Shown here: one piece after another, positions 24,097 to 33,211 of the stretch
How positions within the stretch are numbered: the first letter of the stretch is position 1
Layout: every line of letters begins with the position of its first letter
NCBI GenBank assembly: GCA_028692765.1
Contig: JAQUWT010000009.1
Coordinates: 1-49,958, forward strand
Reading direction: 5' to 3'
Origin: Patescibacteria group bacterium
GTDB taxonomy: Bacteria; Patescibacteriota; Patescibacteriia; Patescibacteriales; UBA12465
Length of the DNA stretch: 49,958 nt
Notes under the pieces: model-generated
Seen by the model: the letters and a program-made list of their open reading frames with translations, nothing else
Told to the model about the DNA's origin: nothing
Databases searched by the model: none
Made by a program: the position numbers and the translations under genes

Positions 24097-24426
24097 ATGA
24101 GTAAAGCAGTTGATTTATTAAAAAGCAATTTTGAAAACGAGGTCTTAAAAAGCGATATCCCGGTATTGGTCGATTTTTGGGCACCGTGGTGTATGCCTTG
24201 CCGGATGATGGCCCCGATTCTTGATGAATTAGCCGGTGAACTTGAAGGCAAGATTAAAATTGCTAAGGTAGACACGGAAAATCCCGAAAATCAAGAATTA
24301 GCTATCCAATACCAGATTCAGAGCATCCCCAATATGAAGCTATTCAAGGGCGGGCAGGTGGTGGATGAATTCATCGGCATGCGCAGCCAAGATGCACTGA
24401 AGCAAGACTTAGAAAAATATCTTTAA
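24097..24426 (+). CDS. trxA: thioredoxin
   Basis: 109 residues from MSKAVDLLKSNFENEV; the ATG at 24097 gives the normal thioredoxin length, while an upstream in-frame ATG adds an unusual leader. Active site WCMPC (31-35; most have WCGPC), then KVDTENP, and the cis-proline loop SIPNM. It reduces disulfides in cytoplasmic proteins. It lies 54 bases after the csoR-type gene with no terminator between, so it is probably under that repressor's control, and a terminator hairpin follows it. Confidence 0.93.
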   Translation: MSKAVDLLKSNFENEVLKSDIPVLVDFWAPWCMPCRMMAPILDELAGELEGKIKIAKVDTENPENQELAIQYQIQSIPNMKLFKGGQVVDEFIGMRSQDALKQDLEKYL

Positions 24427-24432
24427 TCGATA

Positions 24433-24465
24433 TAAAAGCGGCCGCCTCTGACAGCGGCCGTTTTA
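24433..24465 (+). terminator. intrinsic terminator after trxA
   Basis: CGGCCGC pairs with GCGGCCG around an 8-base loop, flanked by AAAA and TTTT. Confidence 0.8.
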
Positions 24466-24483
24466 ATTGTTAAATTCAAATAT

Positions 24484-25716
24484 ATGAGTATCTTTCAAGA
24501 TAATCTGGAGAGATTGCAGGCTTTAGCTTCCTTGGATGGAATTAGTGCCGAGGATTTGTCCTTGCTAAGTAAGCCTGCCTTAGTATCAAAAGCCGAATTA
24601 GAAGTTGGCGGTAATAAATATCCGGCTTGGCGCATTCTCTATAGCCGCGATTTGGGCCCGGGTAAAGGCGGAATCCGTTTTCATCCGGAAGTAAGTGAAG
24701 ACGAGGTGCAGTCATTAGCTTTTTGGATGGTTCTAAAAAATTCTTTAGCGGACATACCGTACGGCGGTGCCAAGGGAGGGGTAAAATTTGATCCCAAGCA
24801 AGCGGATAAAACAGAATTAGAAGCGATTAGCCGCGCTTATGCCCGTGCTTTCCAGCCGGTCTTAGGCCAAGATAAGGACGTACCCGCTCCTGATGTTTAT
24901 ACTAATAGTCAGACGATGGCTTGGATTTTAGATGAATATGAGAGCCTTGTCGGCCATCATGAGCCGGGGATGATTACCGGAAAGCCGGTGGAATTAGGCG
25001 GTATAAAACTGCGTTCAGATTCCACTGCCCAGGGCGGCTATTTTATCGCGCAGGAAATGGTAAAGGAGTTTTTGCCGGGCAAAGAAGCTAAAGATATAAG
25101 AGTGGCAGTTCAAGGATTCGGTAATGCCGGCTTGTTTATGGCGGAAAAACTTTTTGCCGATGGTTTTAAGATTGTCGCCACTTCCGACAGCCGCGGCGGT
25201 ATTTTTAAGGAAGATGGGCTTGATATCTCCGCTCTATCCGCTTTTAAAGCGGAAGGAAATTCTGTGAATGATTTTAACCAGGGAGAAGCAATTAGTAATG
25301 GACAATTATTGGAATTAGATGTTGATATCTTAGTTTTAGCGGCTCTGGAAAATCAGATTACCGCTGTCAATGCGGATAAAATTAAAGCTAAGCATATTAT
25401 TGAATTAGCCAATGGCCCGATAGATTTGGCGGCTGATAAGATTTTAGACGCGGCCGGAAAGATAATAGTGCCTGATATCCTCGCTAATTCCGGCGGCGTG
25501 ATTGTCAGTTATTTCGAGTGGGCGCAAAATCGCACCGGCCAGATTCTTGATGAAGATTATTTAAAGAATCTTCTGGAAAAAAAGATGAGAGGCAACTGGG
25601 ATAGAATGCTGTCTTTGTATAGAGAAAAAAGTAATATCAGTTTAAGACAATCAGCCTATATCTTGGCTGTAAGAAGGATATTGGCGGCTAAGCATTGGCG
25701 CGGCGGACAAGCTTAA
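24484..25716 (+). CDS. gdhA: Glu/Leu/Phe/Val dehydrogenase (glutamate dehydrogenase family)
   Basis: 410 residues. The catalytic site IPYGGAKGGVKFDP (K97) lies in the dimerisation domain, with the GPGKGGIRFHP substrate loop and PAPDVYTNSQTMAW ahead of the nucleotide-binding half. The Rossmann motif is VAVQGFGNAGLFMAE (about 206-220). The C-terminal ILANSGGVIVSYFEWAQN is typical of the hexameric type. It links glutamate and 2-oxoglutarate with NAD(P)H; leucine-type specificity cannot be excluded. It is a single gene, framed by terminators, with no clear promoter seen in the 20 bases before the start. Confidence 0.92.
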   Translation: MSIFQDNLERLQALASLDGISAEDLSLLSKPALVSKAELEVGGNKYPAWRILYSRDLGPGKGGIRFHPEVSEDEVQSLAFWMVLKNSLADIPYGGAKGGVKFDPKQADKTELEAISRAYARAFQPVLGQDKDVPAPDVYTNSQTMAWILDEYESLVGHHEPGMITGKPVELGGIKLRSDSTAQGGYFIAQEMVKEFLPGKEAKDIRVAVQGFGNAGLFMAEKLFADGFKIVATSDSRGGIFKEDGLDISALSAFKAEGNSVNDFNQGEAISNGQLLELDVDILVLAALENQITAVNADKIKAKHIIELANGPIDLAADKILDAAGKIIVPDILANSGGVIVSYFEWAQNRTGQILDEDYLKNLLEKKMRGNWDRMLSLYREKSNISLRQSAYILAVRRILAAKHWRGGQA

Positions 25717-25737
25717 TTGTAAGAATTAATGCATAAT

Positions 25738-25768
25738 AAAAGACCCGGTTTAATTCCGGGTCTTTTAT
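25738..25768. terminator. bidirectional terminator
   Basis: AAGACCCGG pairs with CCGGGTCTT around a 7-base loop, with A's on the left and T's on the right. It separates gdhA from the convergent thioredoxin-fold gene. Confidence 0.85.
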
Positions 25769-25781
25769 TTACCGGTTGATT

Positions 25782-26789
25782 TTAGTTGCAGGAAGCAGCT
25801 GTATTGGTATTGCTATAATCAAAGCCGAAGCCGGGAGTGGGTGATTGAGCGTTTAATTGTTGGTTGCATTCTTCCGGAGCGTTATTAAAGGCGGAGCAGA
25901 TGGACGCCAGTAAAGAGGCGGAATCGCGGCCGCTTTGTACATCGGTGCCATTGATAATTAAAGTGGGCGAACCGCCGACATTATACTTTTCGTTGTCGGC
26001 TTTATTGACTGCGAATCCAGGGAAGCTTCCCTGCCAATCAGTTTTATTGTTATAGTTGGCCGTTACTTTGTATTCTTTATCGGTAGCGGCGATACAGCTG
26101 TCAATTTTGTTTTTATTGGTATTTTTGCTTAAGCAATCGGAACCGTTTCCGTCGGCTAGGAAGCACTGGAGATAGGCGCTTAATTTTTCCGGCTGTTCTT
26201 TCTGAATGCAGTATTGGACAAGGTTTTCATCCAACTCTTTTTTTTCATGCATCGCGTAGTCTACGAATTTTAATTGGAAATCAATTTTATTTCCTAAAGT
26301 TTCTAGAACCGGTAGAATTCCTTTTTCAATCTGGGTGCCATAAGGACAGTAGCTCATTACGAATAGTTCGACAACCGGCTTGTCATTCTTGGGAACGTTA
26401 GCTTGGACTGAAGGGCTGGAGGCGGAGTTGTTGCTACCGGCCTGTTCTTGGGCGGTTTTATCCATATCGATAGCTTGCGGGAAAAAGAGCTTTCCGTCTT
26501 TACTGACGTATGACTCTACCGGGCTTTCAGAGCCGATATTGATTTTCATCTTATATAAATCATATTCTTCCGAGGTTTCGATAATCGAAGCCTTGCTTCC
26601 GCTCGGCATTAAGAATTGATTGATAAAATCTTCAGACTTAGCGGCCGCTTCGGCTACGCTGATTTCTTTATATTGTTTTTTGCCGGCAATAACGGTTGCA
26701 ATAACCGCTACCGCGACCACGATTAAGGCGGCAATAACTATTGTCAAAGCCTTCTTATTCTTAAAAAGACGCTTACACATTTTTTTCAT
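25782..26789 (-). CDS. membrane-anchored DsbA-like thioredoxin-fold protein
   Basis: 335 residues. A signal-anchor (about 14-36) is followed by a linker domain (40-110), a low-complexity Ser/Ala/Gln stretch (115-132) and a thioredoxin-like domain (138-310). The active-site position reads SYCPYGTQ: one cysteine (C148) in a CPYG arrangement, not CxxC. The cis-proline loop GGSPTLIING is present. Several more Cys (YCIQ, QCF, DCLS, SCIA, ICSAF, ECNQ) could form disulfides. This resembles GILT/DsbA relatives of CPR, facing outside, probably for disulfide handling. A strong promoter lies just upstream. Confidence 0.75.
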   Translation of the reverse strand: MKKMCKRLFKNKKALTIVIAALIVVAVAVIATVIAGKKQYKEISVAEAAAKSEDFINQFLMPSGSKASIIETSEEYDLYKMKINIGSESPVESYVSKDGKLFFPQAIDMDKTAQEQAGSNNSASSPSVQANVPKNDKPVVELFVMSYCPYGTQIEKGILPVLETLGNKIDFQLKFVDYAMHEKKELDENLVQYCIQKEQPEKLSAYLQCFLADGNGSDCLSKNTNKNKIDSCIAATDKEYKVTANYNNKTDWQGSFPGFAVNKADNEKYNVGGSPTLIINGTDVQSGRDSASLLASICSAFNNAPEECNQQLNAQSPTPGFGFDYSNTNTAASCN

Positions 26790-26821
26790 ATGATTATTTT
26801 TTTATTTTCTATAATAAGGTA

Positions 26822-26850
26822 ATTATAGGAAATATTAGATTTAAAGTCAA
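26822..26850 (-). promoter_or_regulatory. promoter of the DsbA-like gene
   Basis: On the minus strand TTGACT (26850-26845), 17 bases, TATAAT (26827-26822). The -35 is 2 bases downstream of the stop codon of the preceding gene, showing tight packing and independent transcription. Confidence 0.7.
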
Positions 26851-26852
26851 AA

Positions 26853-27626
26853 TTATTTTAATGTATCAATCACCTTTTTTAAATCCGGCGGCAGCTCTAT
26901 TTGAAATTCTTTTTTATTTCCTTCCAAGTCTTTAAATTTTAATTTTCTAGCCACTAAAAATATTCTACCTAAAGACATTTTTTGGTTTTTTAGTTTATTT
27001 TTGGGTGTGCCATACAAGTCGTCCCCCACTAGGGCGTGTCCGTAGGCGGCGAAGTGAACTCTAATTTGATGAGTTCTGCCTGTTTTGATGTTTACCGATA
27101 TCAAGCTGAGGTGGGGCCATTTTTTTTCGACCGTAAACAAGCTTAGGGCTTGCCTTGATTTTAGTCTGGCCTTGATATTGCCTTCATCGCGGTTGGAAAG
27201 CTTTTTTTTCGCGCTGTTGCTAATCGGCAGGGCCGCCATTTTATGTCCGGATTTGGATCTGGTGATGGGAAAGAGAATTTCTCCTTCGTCCTTGGCTATT
27301 TTGCCGTGAACTAAAATAATGTATTCTTTGTAAATTGTCCGTTTTTTAAATTGCTGCTTGATTGCCTTAAAAGCTTGATTGTTTTTGGCAATAATCATCA
27401 GCCCGCTGGCATCTTTATCCAGACGATGGACAATGCCCGGTCGGGATTCATCTTCTCCGACGTTTCTGATTTCCGGATAAACTTCCAGAATGTAATCGGT
27501 CAGGGCCTTGCTTTTATTGCCAGCGGCCTTATGGACTATCAGTCCGGCCGGCTTATTGATTACTAAAAAATCAGTGCCTTCATAAATTATTTGGATGTCG
27601 CCGGCGTGGCTGTAAATTGTTTTCAT
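26853..27626 (-). CDS. RluA/RluD-family pseudouridine synthase
   Basis: 257 residues. The catalytic motif HRLDKDASGLMI (D70), VINKPAGLIVH and GRTHQIRVHFAA are intact, marking the RluA/RluD group that makes pseudouridine in 23S rRNA or tRNA. E. coli RluD has an N-terminal S4 domain; this protein starts almost at the catalytic domain, so it lacks one, like RluA. Which uridine it modifies is not known. It starts 1 base after the flippase gene ends, so the two are one operon. Confidence 0.9.
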   Translation of the reverse strand: MKTIYSHAGDIQIIYEGTDFLVINKPAGLIVHKAAGNKSKALTDYILEVYPEIRNVGEDESRPGIVHRLDKDASGLMIIAKNNQAFKAIKQQFKKRTIYKEYIILVHGKIAKDEGEILFPITRSKSGHKMAALPISNSAKKKLSNRDEGNIKARLKSRQALSLFTVEKKWPHLSLISVNIKTGRTHQIRVHFAAYGHALVGDDLYGTPKNKLKNQKMSLGRIFLVARKLKFKDLEGNKKEFQIELPPDLKKVIDTLK

Positions 27627-27627
27627 T

Positions 27628-29061
27628 TTATTTTTTACTGAAAATTAATAATAAATCGCTGCGGCGGAACGCTTTTAGTAATCCCAAAAAGACAAGATAA
27701 GAAAGGCCGGCGGCGGCAATGGTCAGAAGAAGACCGACAGCTGAATTTGTCCAAGCGGAGGGCCATATCCACAACAAAGCGCCCATCAGCAAAGAAGCCG
27801 CCAAGGCTTTTAATGTTCCCTGCCAGTGTATGCGGAAACCTAAATGGCGATAGATAAACCAAGTAGAAAGAAGAGCAATAGCCGCTTCGCTATAAATGGT
27901 GACTGCTGCCGCTCCGAAATAAGAGAAGCGGGGGATGAGAATAATGTAGGCCGCCAAAGAGGTGATGCTGGTAAATATATATATCCAAATTACTTTTTTT
28001 TGCGCTTTAATGGCAATAATAGCATGAGCCATCATATTACCCATAAAGATGGCGGCAATCGCAAAGATTAATACGCGCAGAATCATGCCAGCTTCCAAAA
28101 AGTCGGGACCGGCGATAAGTACGATAATTTTATCGGCTAAGAATTGCGTCCCTATAACCAAAGGAATGGCCGCCGCCGCCATTACATCAAATGATTTTTG
28201 TAAGATTTTGTAGAAATTTTCCTTATTATTTTGCCACGCCACTATCATGATGGGCAGGATGATGCCGGCGAACATAAATGGCAGCGAACTGAGCACGTCG
28301 ATGATTTTATAGGCCGCTCCGTAGAGGCCGACGGCATCGGCTGTTTTTACTAAAGACAGAATTAGAGTGTCCGCCCTTAAATAAATAAGGTTAAAGGCGA
28401 TGGTTATGGCTAGGGGCCAGGAAAGATGAAGAATTTTCTGCCATTCCTGCCAATTAAATAAAGGCTTAATATGGGCAAAGCGGCGAGCGAAGATAAAGTG
28501 CAGGAGAAAGCTGGCCAGACTGGCGGCCACCGTAGTTGCCAACATGCCGTTAAGACCCCAATTTAGATTAATTGATATGATAACGCCGGCAATCATCACG
28601 AAGCGGCTCAGAGTTTCCGCCCAGGCCACTCGGTTCATTTTCAATCTAGTTTGAAAAAGACCGACCATAATCTGATTCAAAGCGTTAAAGACAAAAGAAA
28701 CGGCCGTAATCAAGACTCCTAATTTGATATTATCGTTATAATTAGCTAAATGGACGATAATTGGAGCTAAACCGATGAAAATCAAAGAAGAAATGAGGCG
28801 CAAGCCAAAGAGGTTGCCTAGGATAAGGTTTTCTTTTTCCCGGTCACCGCTAATCATTTGGACAGTTACTAAGGTGAGTCCTAAATCAGCCATAATCGCG
28901 AAAAACGAGAGGAAGGTAATAATGGTGGTGTATTCGCCGAAGCCGTTTTGTCCCAATTCTCTGGTCATTAAAGCAAAAGCAAACAGGTTTAGGCCGGTCG
29001 AAGCTAATTTTCCAATGATTTGTATTAAAGTATTGCTGAAGATTTTTTGCTGGAGATTCAT
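27628..29061 (-). CDS. polysaccharide/lipid flippase (MATE/MviN-like superfamily, Wzx type)
   Basis: 477 residues from MNLQQKIFSNTLIQIIGK; the ATG at 29061 is preferred over one 51 bases upstream, which overlaps the promoter region. Twelve to fourteen membrane helices span nearly the whole chain, with RELGQNGFGEYTTIITFLSFFAIMADLGL (about 30-60), the signature of the Wzx/RfbX group, near the start. It would move lipid-linked glycans across the membrane, in line with the hexomutase and other envelope genes. The operon partner is the pseudouridine synthase. Confidence 0.85.
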   Translation of the reverse strand: MNLQQKIFSNTLIQIIGKLASTGLNLFAFALMTRELGQNGFGEYTTIITFLSFFAIMADLGLTLVTVQMISGDREKENLILGNLFGLRLISSLIFIGLAPIIVHLANYNDNIKLGVLITAVSFVFNALNQIMVGLFQTRLKMNRVAWAETLSRFVMIAGVIISINLNWGLNGMLATTVAASLASFLLHFIFARRFAHIKPLFNWQEWQKILHLSWPLAITIAFNLIYLRADTLILSLVKTADAVGLYGAAYKIIDVLSSLPFMFAGIILPIMIVAWQNNKENFYKILQKSFDVMAAAAIPLVIGTQFLADKIIVLIAGPDFLEAGMILRVLIFAIAAIFMGNMMAHAIIAIKAQKKVIWIYIFTSITSLAAYIILIPRFSYFGAAAVTIYSEAAIALLSTWFIYRHLGFRIHWQGTLKALAASLLMGALLWIWPSAWTNSAVGLLLTIAAAGLSYLVFLGLLKAFRRSDLLLIFSKK

Positions 29062-29067
29062 ATTTTC

Positions 29068-29096
29068 TTGTTTTTTCGGGAAAGATTTTATATAAT
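29068..29096 (+). promoter_or_regulatory. promoter of the pilin-like gene (divergent region)
   Basis: TTGTTT (29068-29073), 17 bases, TATAAT (29091-29096) on the plus strand, with a leader of about 17 nt before the ATG at 29120. On the minus strand TATAAT (29103-29098) with an extended TG points toward the flippase gene, so two promoters share this 58-base gap. Confidence 0.55.
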
Positions 29097-29119
29097 GATT
29101 ATAGCATAACATAAATTAT

Positions 29120-29554
29120 ATGAGCACTACTATCAAGAAAACTTTATCTGTCATTTTTTTTCTATTCCTCAGTTTTTTGCAAATAGGCGTTTTTTTACCG
29201 CTGCGGCCCGCTGTGGCTGATACCAGTTTGATTGATAGCCAAGAAGGCTTCAAGGGCAAGGAAATACAAGCGGCCTTCGGCAACGATACTCCCGACGATA
29301 TCCGTATAACAATGGTTAGGATTATTATGATTGTGCTGTCAGTCTTGGGGGTAATTTTTCTATCCTTGTTGTTATTCGCCGGTTTTAAATATATGACGGC
29401 GGCCGGCAATGAAGATAAGGTAAAAGAAGCAGTTAAACAGATTACTCAGGCGGTTATCGGTCTCGTGATAATTTTATCGGCTTGGGGAATAAGTTATTTT
29501 ATTCTTTTGAGAATCAGGGCGGCAATAACCGGCACCAATTATCTTTATTTCTAA
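29120..29554 (+). CDS. T4SS-pilin-like small membrane protein
   Basis: 144 residues. A signal sequence (about 8-33, ending RPAVADT) precedes a short polar part, then two membrane helices (69-90 and about 110-130), separated by MTAAGNEDKVKEAVKQITQA. This short two-helix layout with the AGNEDKVKEA loop is the pattern of the pilin-like (VirB2/TrbC-type) proteins that are frequent in CPR genomes. No other conjugation or type IV secretion gene is nearby, so a role in secretion or surface fibres is only suggested. Confidence 0.75.
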   Translation: MSTTIKKTLSVIFFLFLSFLQIGVFLPLRPAVADTSLIDSQEGFKGKEIQAAFGNDTPDDIRITMVRIIMIVLSVLGVIFLSLLLFAGFKYMTAAGNEDKVKEAVKQITQAVIGLVIILSAWGISYFILLRIRAAITGTNYLYF

Positions 29555-29560
29555 ATTATT

Positions 29561-29589
29561 TTGACAAAATCCATAGGTTTTGCTATATT
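29561..29589 (+). promoter_or_regulatory. nusA promoter
   Basis: TTGACA (29561-29566), 17 bases, TATATT (29584-29589). Transcription should start near 29596, giving a leader of about 118 nt before the nusA ATG at 29715. Confidence 0.75.
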
Positions 29590-29597
29590 TGAAGCAG

Positions 29598-29651
29598 AAA
29601 GCTAATTGTGATAAACAATTAGCTTTTTCTCTAGCTTTATAAAAAGCTAAT
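29598..29651 (+). promoter_or_regulatory. candidate attenuator in the nusA leader
   Basis: Two mutually exclusive hairpins start right at the 5' end. The first is AAAGCTAATTGT / ACAATTAGCTTT followed by TTTCT (29598-29630), a terminator. In the second, ATTAGCTTTTT of that right arm pairs with AAAAAGCTAAT (29641-29651). A third small hairpin, CAGCC/GGCTG, lies near 29690. Confidence 0.5.
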
Positions 29652-29714
29652 ATAAAGAATCTAGTTTTTATTATTTTTTGAGTCTTCAGCCCGTCGGCTG
29701 GACTAATAAACATT

Positions 29715-30965
29715 ATGTCTGAATTAACAAACGCCATTAAGCAGGTGTGCGAAGAAAAAAATTTAGATTATCAGGCGGTGGTAAATACCATTGAATTAGC
29801 TTTGGCGGCCGCCTATCGTAAGGACTACGGAGAGAAAAATCAGAATATAAAAGTTGTTTTTGACCCTAATACCGGCAGCTCGGAAATTTATGATGTAAAA
29901 ACCGTGGTAGATAATTTGCCGGCGCAGGAAGAAGAAGAAATGCTCCGCCGCCTCAATGACCCTGATTATAAGCGGGAAGAAGATAAGGAAAAGCATGATG
30001 AGACTGAGAATGAGGACGAAGAAAAGGAGCATCGTTTTAATCCTAAAACCGATATCCAGCTGAAAGAGGCGGCTATTATGAAGCATGGCGCCCAAATCGG
30101 CGAAGAAATCATGACCGAATTGCCTATTCCTGAAAGTTACGGCCGGATGGCCGCTCAAACCGCTAAACAGGTTATTATCCAGAAGTTAAGGGAAATGGAA
30201 AGAGACATGGTCTTGAGTGAGTTTAAGGGCAAAGAAAAAGAGGTGGTCGGCGGCGTTGTCCAAAGGCGCGAAGGTCGTTTAGTTTTTGTCGATCTCGGCA
30301 AAGCTATCGGTATTTTGCCGTCTGAAGAACAGATTTTTAGCGAACGCTATAATCCCGGAGAAAGGGTTAAGGTATATATTAAGGAAGTTCGTGAAGGCCA
30401 TAAGGGTCCGGAAATTATTTTATCTCGGCGCAGCGAAGAAATTTTGAAAAAAGTATTTTATCTGGAAATTCCAGAAATTGCCAACGGTTTAGTTGAAATT
30501 AAAGGGGTGGCGCGTGAAGCCGGTTCTCGTTCTAAGGTAGCAATATATACAGAGGCGGAGAATGTCGACCCGGTCGGCTCTTGCGTCGGCCAAAGGGGCG
30601 CGCGTATCCAGACAATTATTAGCGAACTCGGTGGAGAAAAAGTTGATATAATTGAATATAGCGACGAACCCGCTAAATTTATTGCTAACGCCTTAGCCCC
30701 GGCTAAAACTTTAAGTATTGAACTTGATGAAGCTGAGCATAAGGCGGTGGTCAAAGTAAGCTCGGACAAACTCTCTTTGGCTATTGGTAAAAGCGGGCAG
30801 AATGTGCGCTTAGCCGCCCATCTTACCGGTTGGAAAATAGATATTATCGAGGCTTCTGAAGACGGCGAAAAGAAAGTTGCTGATAGCGAAGACGGTGAAG
30901 TTGAAGCTAGTAAAGAGGATTCTATCAGTGATGAAAACCAGTTAGAATCTGAAGAAAATAAATAA
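29715..30965 (+). CDS. nusA: transcription termination/antitermination protein NusA
   Basis: 416 residues. The N-terminal RNA polymerase-binding domain (1-165) carries an acidic insertion (about 76-105, [20 protein letters not shown]...), then an S1 domain (about 168-235, [21 protein letters not shown]) and two KH domains (about 240-375; VGQRGARI and [12 protein letters not shown], the KH loop GxxG). The C-terminal tail is acidic, without the acidic repeat domains of E. coli. NusA binds RNA polymerase, pausing RNA and antitermination factors. The leader has an attenuator-like fold. Its partner nusB is also in this window. Confidence 0.95.
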   Translation: MSELTNAIKQVCEEKNLDYQAVVNTIELALAAAYRKDYGEKNQNIKVVFDPNTGSSEIYDVKTVVDNLPAQEEEEMLRRLNDPDYKREEDKEKHDETENEDEEKEHRFNPKTDIQLKEAAIMKHGAQIGEEIMTELPIPESYGRMAAQTAKQVIIQKLREMERDMVLSEFKGKEKEVVGGVVQRREGRLVFVDLGKAIGILPSEEQIFSERYNPGERVKVYIKEVREGHKGPEIILSRRSEEILKKVFYLEIPEIANGLVEIKGVAREAGSRSKVAIYTEAENVDPVGSCVGQRGARIQTIISELGGEKVDIIEYSDEPAKFIANALAPAKTLSIELDEAEHKAVVKVSSDKLSLAIGKSGQNVRLAAHLTGWKIDIIEASEDGEKKVADSEDGEVEASKEDSISDENQLESEENK

Positions 30966-30974
30966 TTTTAAAAT

Positions 30975-30992
30975 CTTGCCCGGAGGGGCAAG
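30975..30992 (+). terminator. hairpin between nusA and hppA
   Basis: CTTGCCC pairs with GGGCAAG around GGAG. There is no T-run after it, so it may be a pause or processing site and not a full terminator. Confidence 0.4.
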
Positions 30993-31012
30993 GATTAATA
31001 ATATTTAATATT

Positions 31013-33025
31013 ATGACGAATCTCTTAATCATTGCGAGCGCTATTGTCGCGATTATCTATGGCTTTATCGCTGGCATGTTTATTCTTCGCTTGCCGGCCG
31101 GTAACGACAAGATGAAGGAAATCGCTAAGGCTATCCAAACCGGGGCTAAAGCTTTTTTAAATCGCCAGTACCGCTCCGTGGCGATTGTGGCGGTCATTCT
31201 CTTTTTGTTAATCGGGTTTTTGCCTTCTTTAGGCTGGTCGACAGCCGCCGCTTTTTTATTGGGGGCGATTTTTTCCGCTCTGACCGGCTATATTGGTATG
31301 TTTGTCAGCGTGCGCGCTAATGTCCGTACCGCTGAAGCCGCTCGAGGCGGTTTGCAAAAGGCTTTAAATGTCGCCGTTCGCGGCGGCAGTGTTACTGGAT
31401 TATTGGTGGTTGGCTTGGCTTTATTAGGAACAGCCGGTTTTTATTTTCTTAATCCCGGAGATTTGCATGCGATTATCGGTTTCGGTTTCGGCGGTTCGCT
31501 GATTTCTATTTTTGCCCGCTTAGGCGGTGGTATTTATACTAAAGCCGCCGATGTCGGTGCTGATTTAGTGGGCAAGGTTGAGGCTGATATCCCGGAAGAT
31601 GATCCCCGCAATCCGGCGGTGATTGCTGATAATGTCGGCGATAATGTCGGTGATTGCGCTGGTATGGCCGCTGATCTTTTTGAGACTTATGCAGTGACTT
31701 CAATTGCCGCCATGGTCCTCGGTTCCCTGTTGTTTGCCGGCGACCATAACGTTATTATCTATCCTTTAGTTTTGGGGGCGGTTTCGATTATTGCTTCCAT
31801 TATCGGAATTTTCTTTATCCGCTTGGGCAAAAAGAAAAATATCATGCGCGCTCTTTATAAGGGCTTGATTGCTGCCGGAGTTTTATCGGCGATTGCTTTT
31901 TATCCTATTACCCGTGCTTTTATTGCCGATGCCCATTTAGCTTTAAATATTTATTTTGCTAGTTTGATTGGTTTAGTGGTAACAGCAGCTTTGGTAGTGA
32001 TTACTGAATACTATACTTCCACCAAGTTTGCTCCGGTCAAGAATATTGCTGAAGCTTCCAAAACCGGACACGGTACCAACGTTATTGCCGGTTTGGCTGT
32101 GTCTATGAAATCAACCGCTTGGCCGGTAGTGATTATTGTGGCCGCCATCTTAGGTTCTTATATGTTAGTCGGTTTATATGGCGTCGCGGTAGCAGCGGTA
32201 GCGATGCTTTCTATGGCCGGTATTATTGTCACTATTGATGCTTATGGTCCGATTACTGATAATGCTGGCGGTATCGCGGAAATGGCTGAGTTGGGCGATG
32301 ATGTCCGTAATATTACCGATCCTTTGGATGCTGTTGGTAACACCACTAAAGCAGTAACTAAAGGTTATGCTATCGGCTCTGCCGCTTTAGCCGCTTTGGT
32401 TTTGTTTGCTGATTTTACTTACAAAATTTCTGATTTGGGCGGCACGGCGCAATTCTTAATTAATAACCCCTTCGTTCTCGCCGGGCTTTTCATCGGCGGT
32501 TTATTGCCTTATTTATTCGGGGCGATGGCGATGAAAGCGGTGGGCCGGGCGGCCGGTTCAGTAGTGGAAGATGTCCGCGCCCAATTTAAAGAAAAAACCG
32601 GAATTATGGCGGGAACTGAAAAACCAGATTACGGTCGTACTGTTGATATTGTCACTAAGGCCGCTTTGAAAGAAATGATTTTGCCAGCTCTAATCCCCGT
32701 AGTTGCTCCGATTATTGTTGGCTTTGGCTTTAATTTATTTGGAGCCGGGCACGGTATTGAAGCTTTAGGCGGTCTTTTGGTTGGTTCTATCGTTACCGGT
32801 ATTTTTGTAGCCGTTTCCATGACCTCCGGCGGCGGCGCTTGGGATAATGCTAAAAAATATATCGAACTCGGATATTTCGGCGGTAAAGGGTCGGACGCTC
32901 ATAAAGCAGCTGTTACCGGAGACACAGTCGGTGACCCCTATAAGGATACTGCCGGTCCGGCGATTAACCCGATGATTAAAGTCTTAAACATTGTCGCTTT
33001 ATTAATTATCGGTTTGTTGCTCTAA
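31013..33025 (+). CDS. hppA: membrane-bound proton-pumping pyrophosphatase (K+-independent type)
   Basis: 670 residues, about 16 membrane helices. The pyrophosphate-binding and metal motifs are intact: [20 protein letters not shown] (the [11 protein letters not shown] signature), [29 protein letters not shown], and [19 protein letters not shown]. The K+-selectivity site reads [11 protein letters not shown], with K446 and T449. K at this place marks K+-independent H+-PPases, so protons rather than Na+ are the likely cargo. The enzyme makes a proton gradient from pyrophosphate released by biosynthesis, useful for an organism with few respiratory genes. Confidence 0.94.
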   Translation: MTNLLIIASAIVAIIYGFIAGMFILRLPAGNDKMKEIAKAIQTGAKAFLNRQYRSVAIVAVILFLLIGFLPSLGWSTAAAFLLGAIFSALTGYIGMFVSVRANVRTAEAARGGLQKALNVAVRGGSVTGLLVVGLALLGTAGFYFLNPGDLHAIIGFGFGGSLISIFARLGGGIYTKAADVGADLVGKVEADIPEDDPRNPAVIADNVGDNVGDCAGMAADLFETYAVTSIAAMVLGSLLFAGDHNVIIYPLVLGAVSIIASIIGIFFIRLGKKKNIMRALYKGLIAAGVLSAIAFYPITRAFIADAHLALNIYFASLIGLVVTAALVVITEYYTSTKFAPVKNIAEASKTGHGTNVIAGLAVSMKSTAWPVVIIVAAILGSYMLVGLYGVAVAAVAMLSMAGIIVTIDAYGPITDNAGGIAEMAELGDDVRNITDPLDAVGNTTKAVTKGYAIGSAALAALVLFADFTYKISDLGGTAQFLINNPFVLAGLFIGGLLPYLFGAMAMKAVGRAAGSVVEDVRAQFKEKTGIMAGTEKPDYGRTVDIVTKAALKEMILPALIPVVAPIIVGFGFNLFGAGHGIEALGGLLVGSIVTGIFVAVSMTSGGGAWDNAKKYIELGYFGGKGSDAHKAAVTGDTVGDPYKDTAGPAINPMIKVLNIVALLIIGLLL

Positions 33026-33046
33026 AATAATATTTTATAGTATTGG

Positions 33047-33075
33047 AAAAGTGCCGGCAATTGCCGGCACTTTTT
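33047..33075 (+). terminator. intrinsic terminator after hppA
   Basis: AAAGTGCCGGCAA pairs perfectly with TTGCCGGCACTTT, followed by TT. The palindrome has no loop bases beyond AATT. Confidence 0.85.
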
Positions 33076-33120
33076 GTAATCTAAGCTTTTAAATTAATAA
33101 AAAGACTAGATAAAATAAGC

Positions 33121-33148
33121 TTGCTTTTTCTTAAAAAACTGCTAAAAT
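33121..33148 (+). promoter_or_regulatory. possible promoter of tig
   Basis: TTGCTT (33121-33126), 16 bases, TAAAAT (33143-33148); a TATAAT lies 5 bases further on. A CGAGC/GCTCG hairpin sits in the leader at 33173-33190. Confidence 0.45.
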
Positions 33149-33211
33149 ATAATAAATAAAGGAAAAAATCAGCGAGCCCGCCACAGCTCGTTTCTAATTG
33201 TAAAAAAGATT

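Noticed and set aside
29796-30158. 120-codon minus-strand frame in nusA.
   Set aside because: nusA is certain on the other strand. The antisense frame is open because of codon bias.
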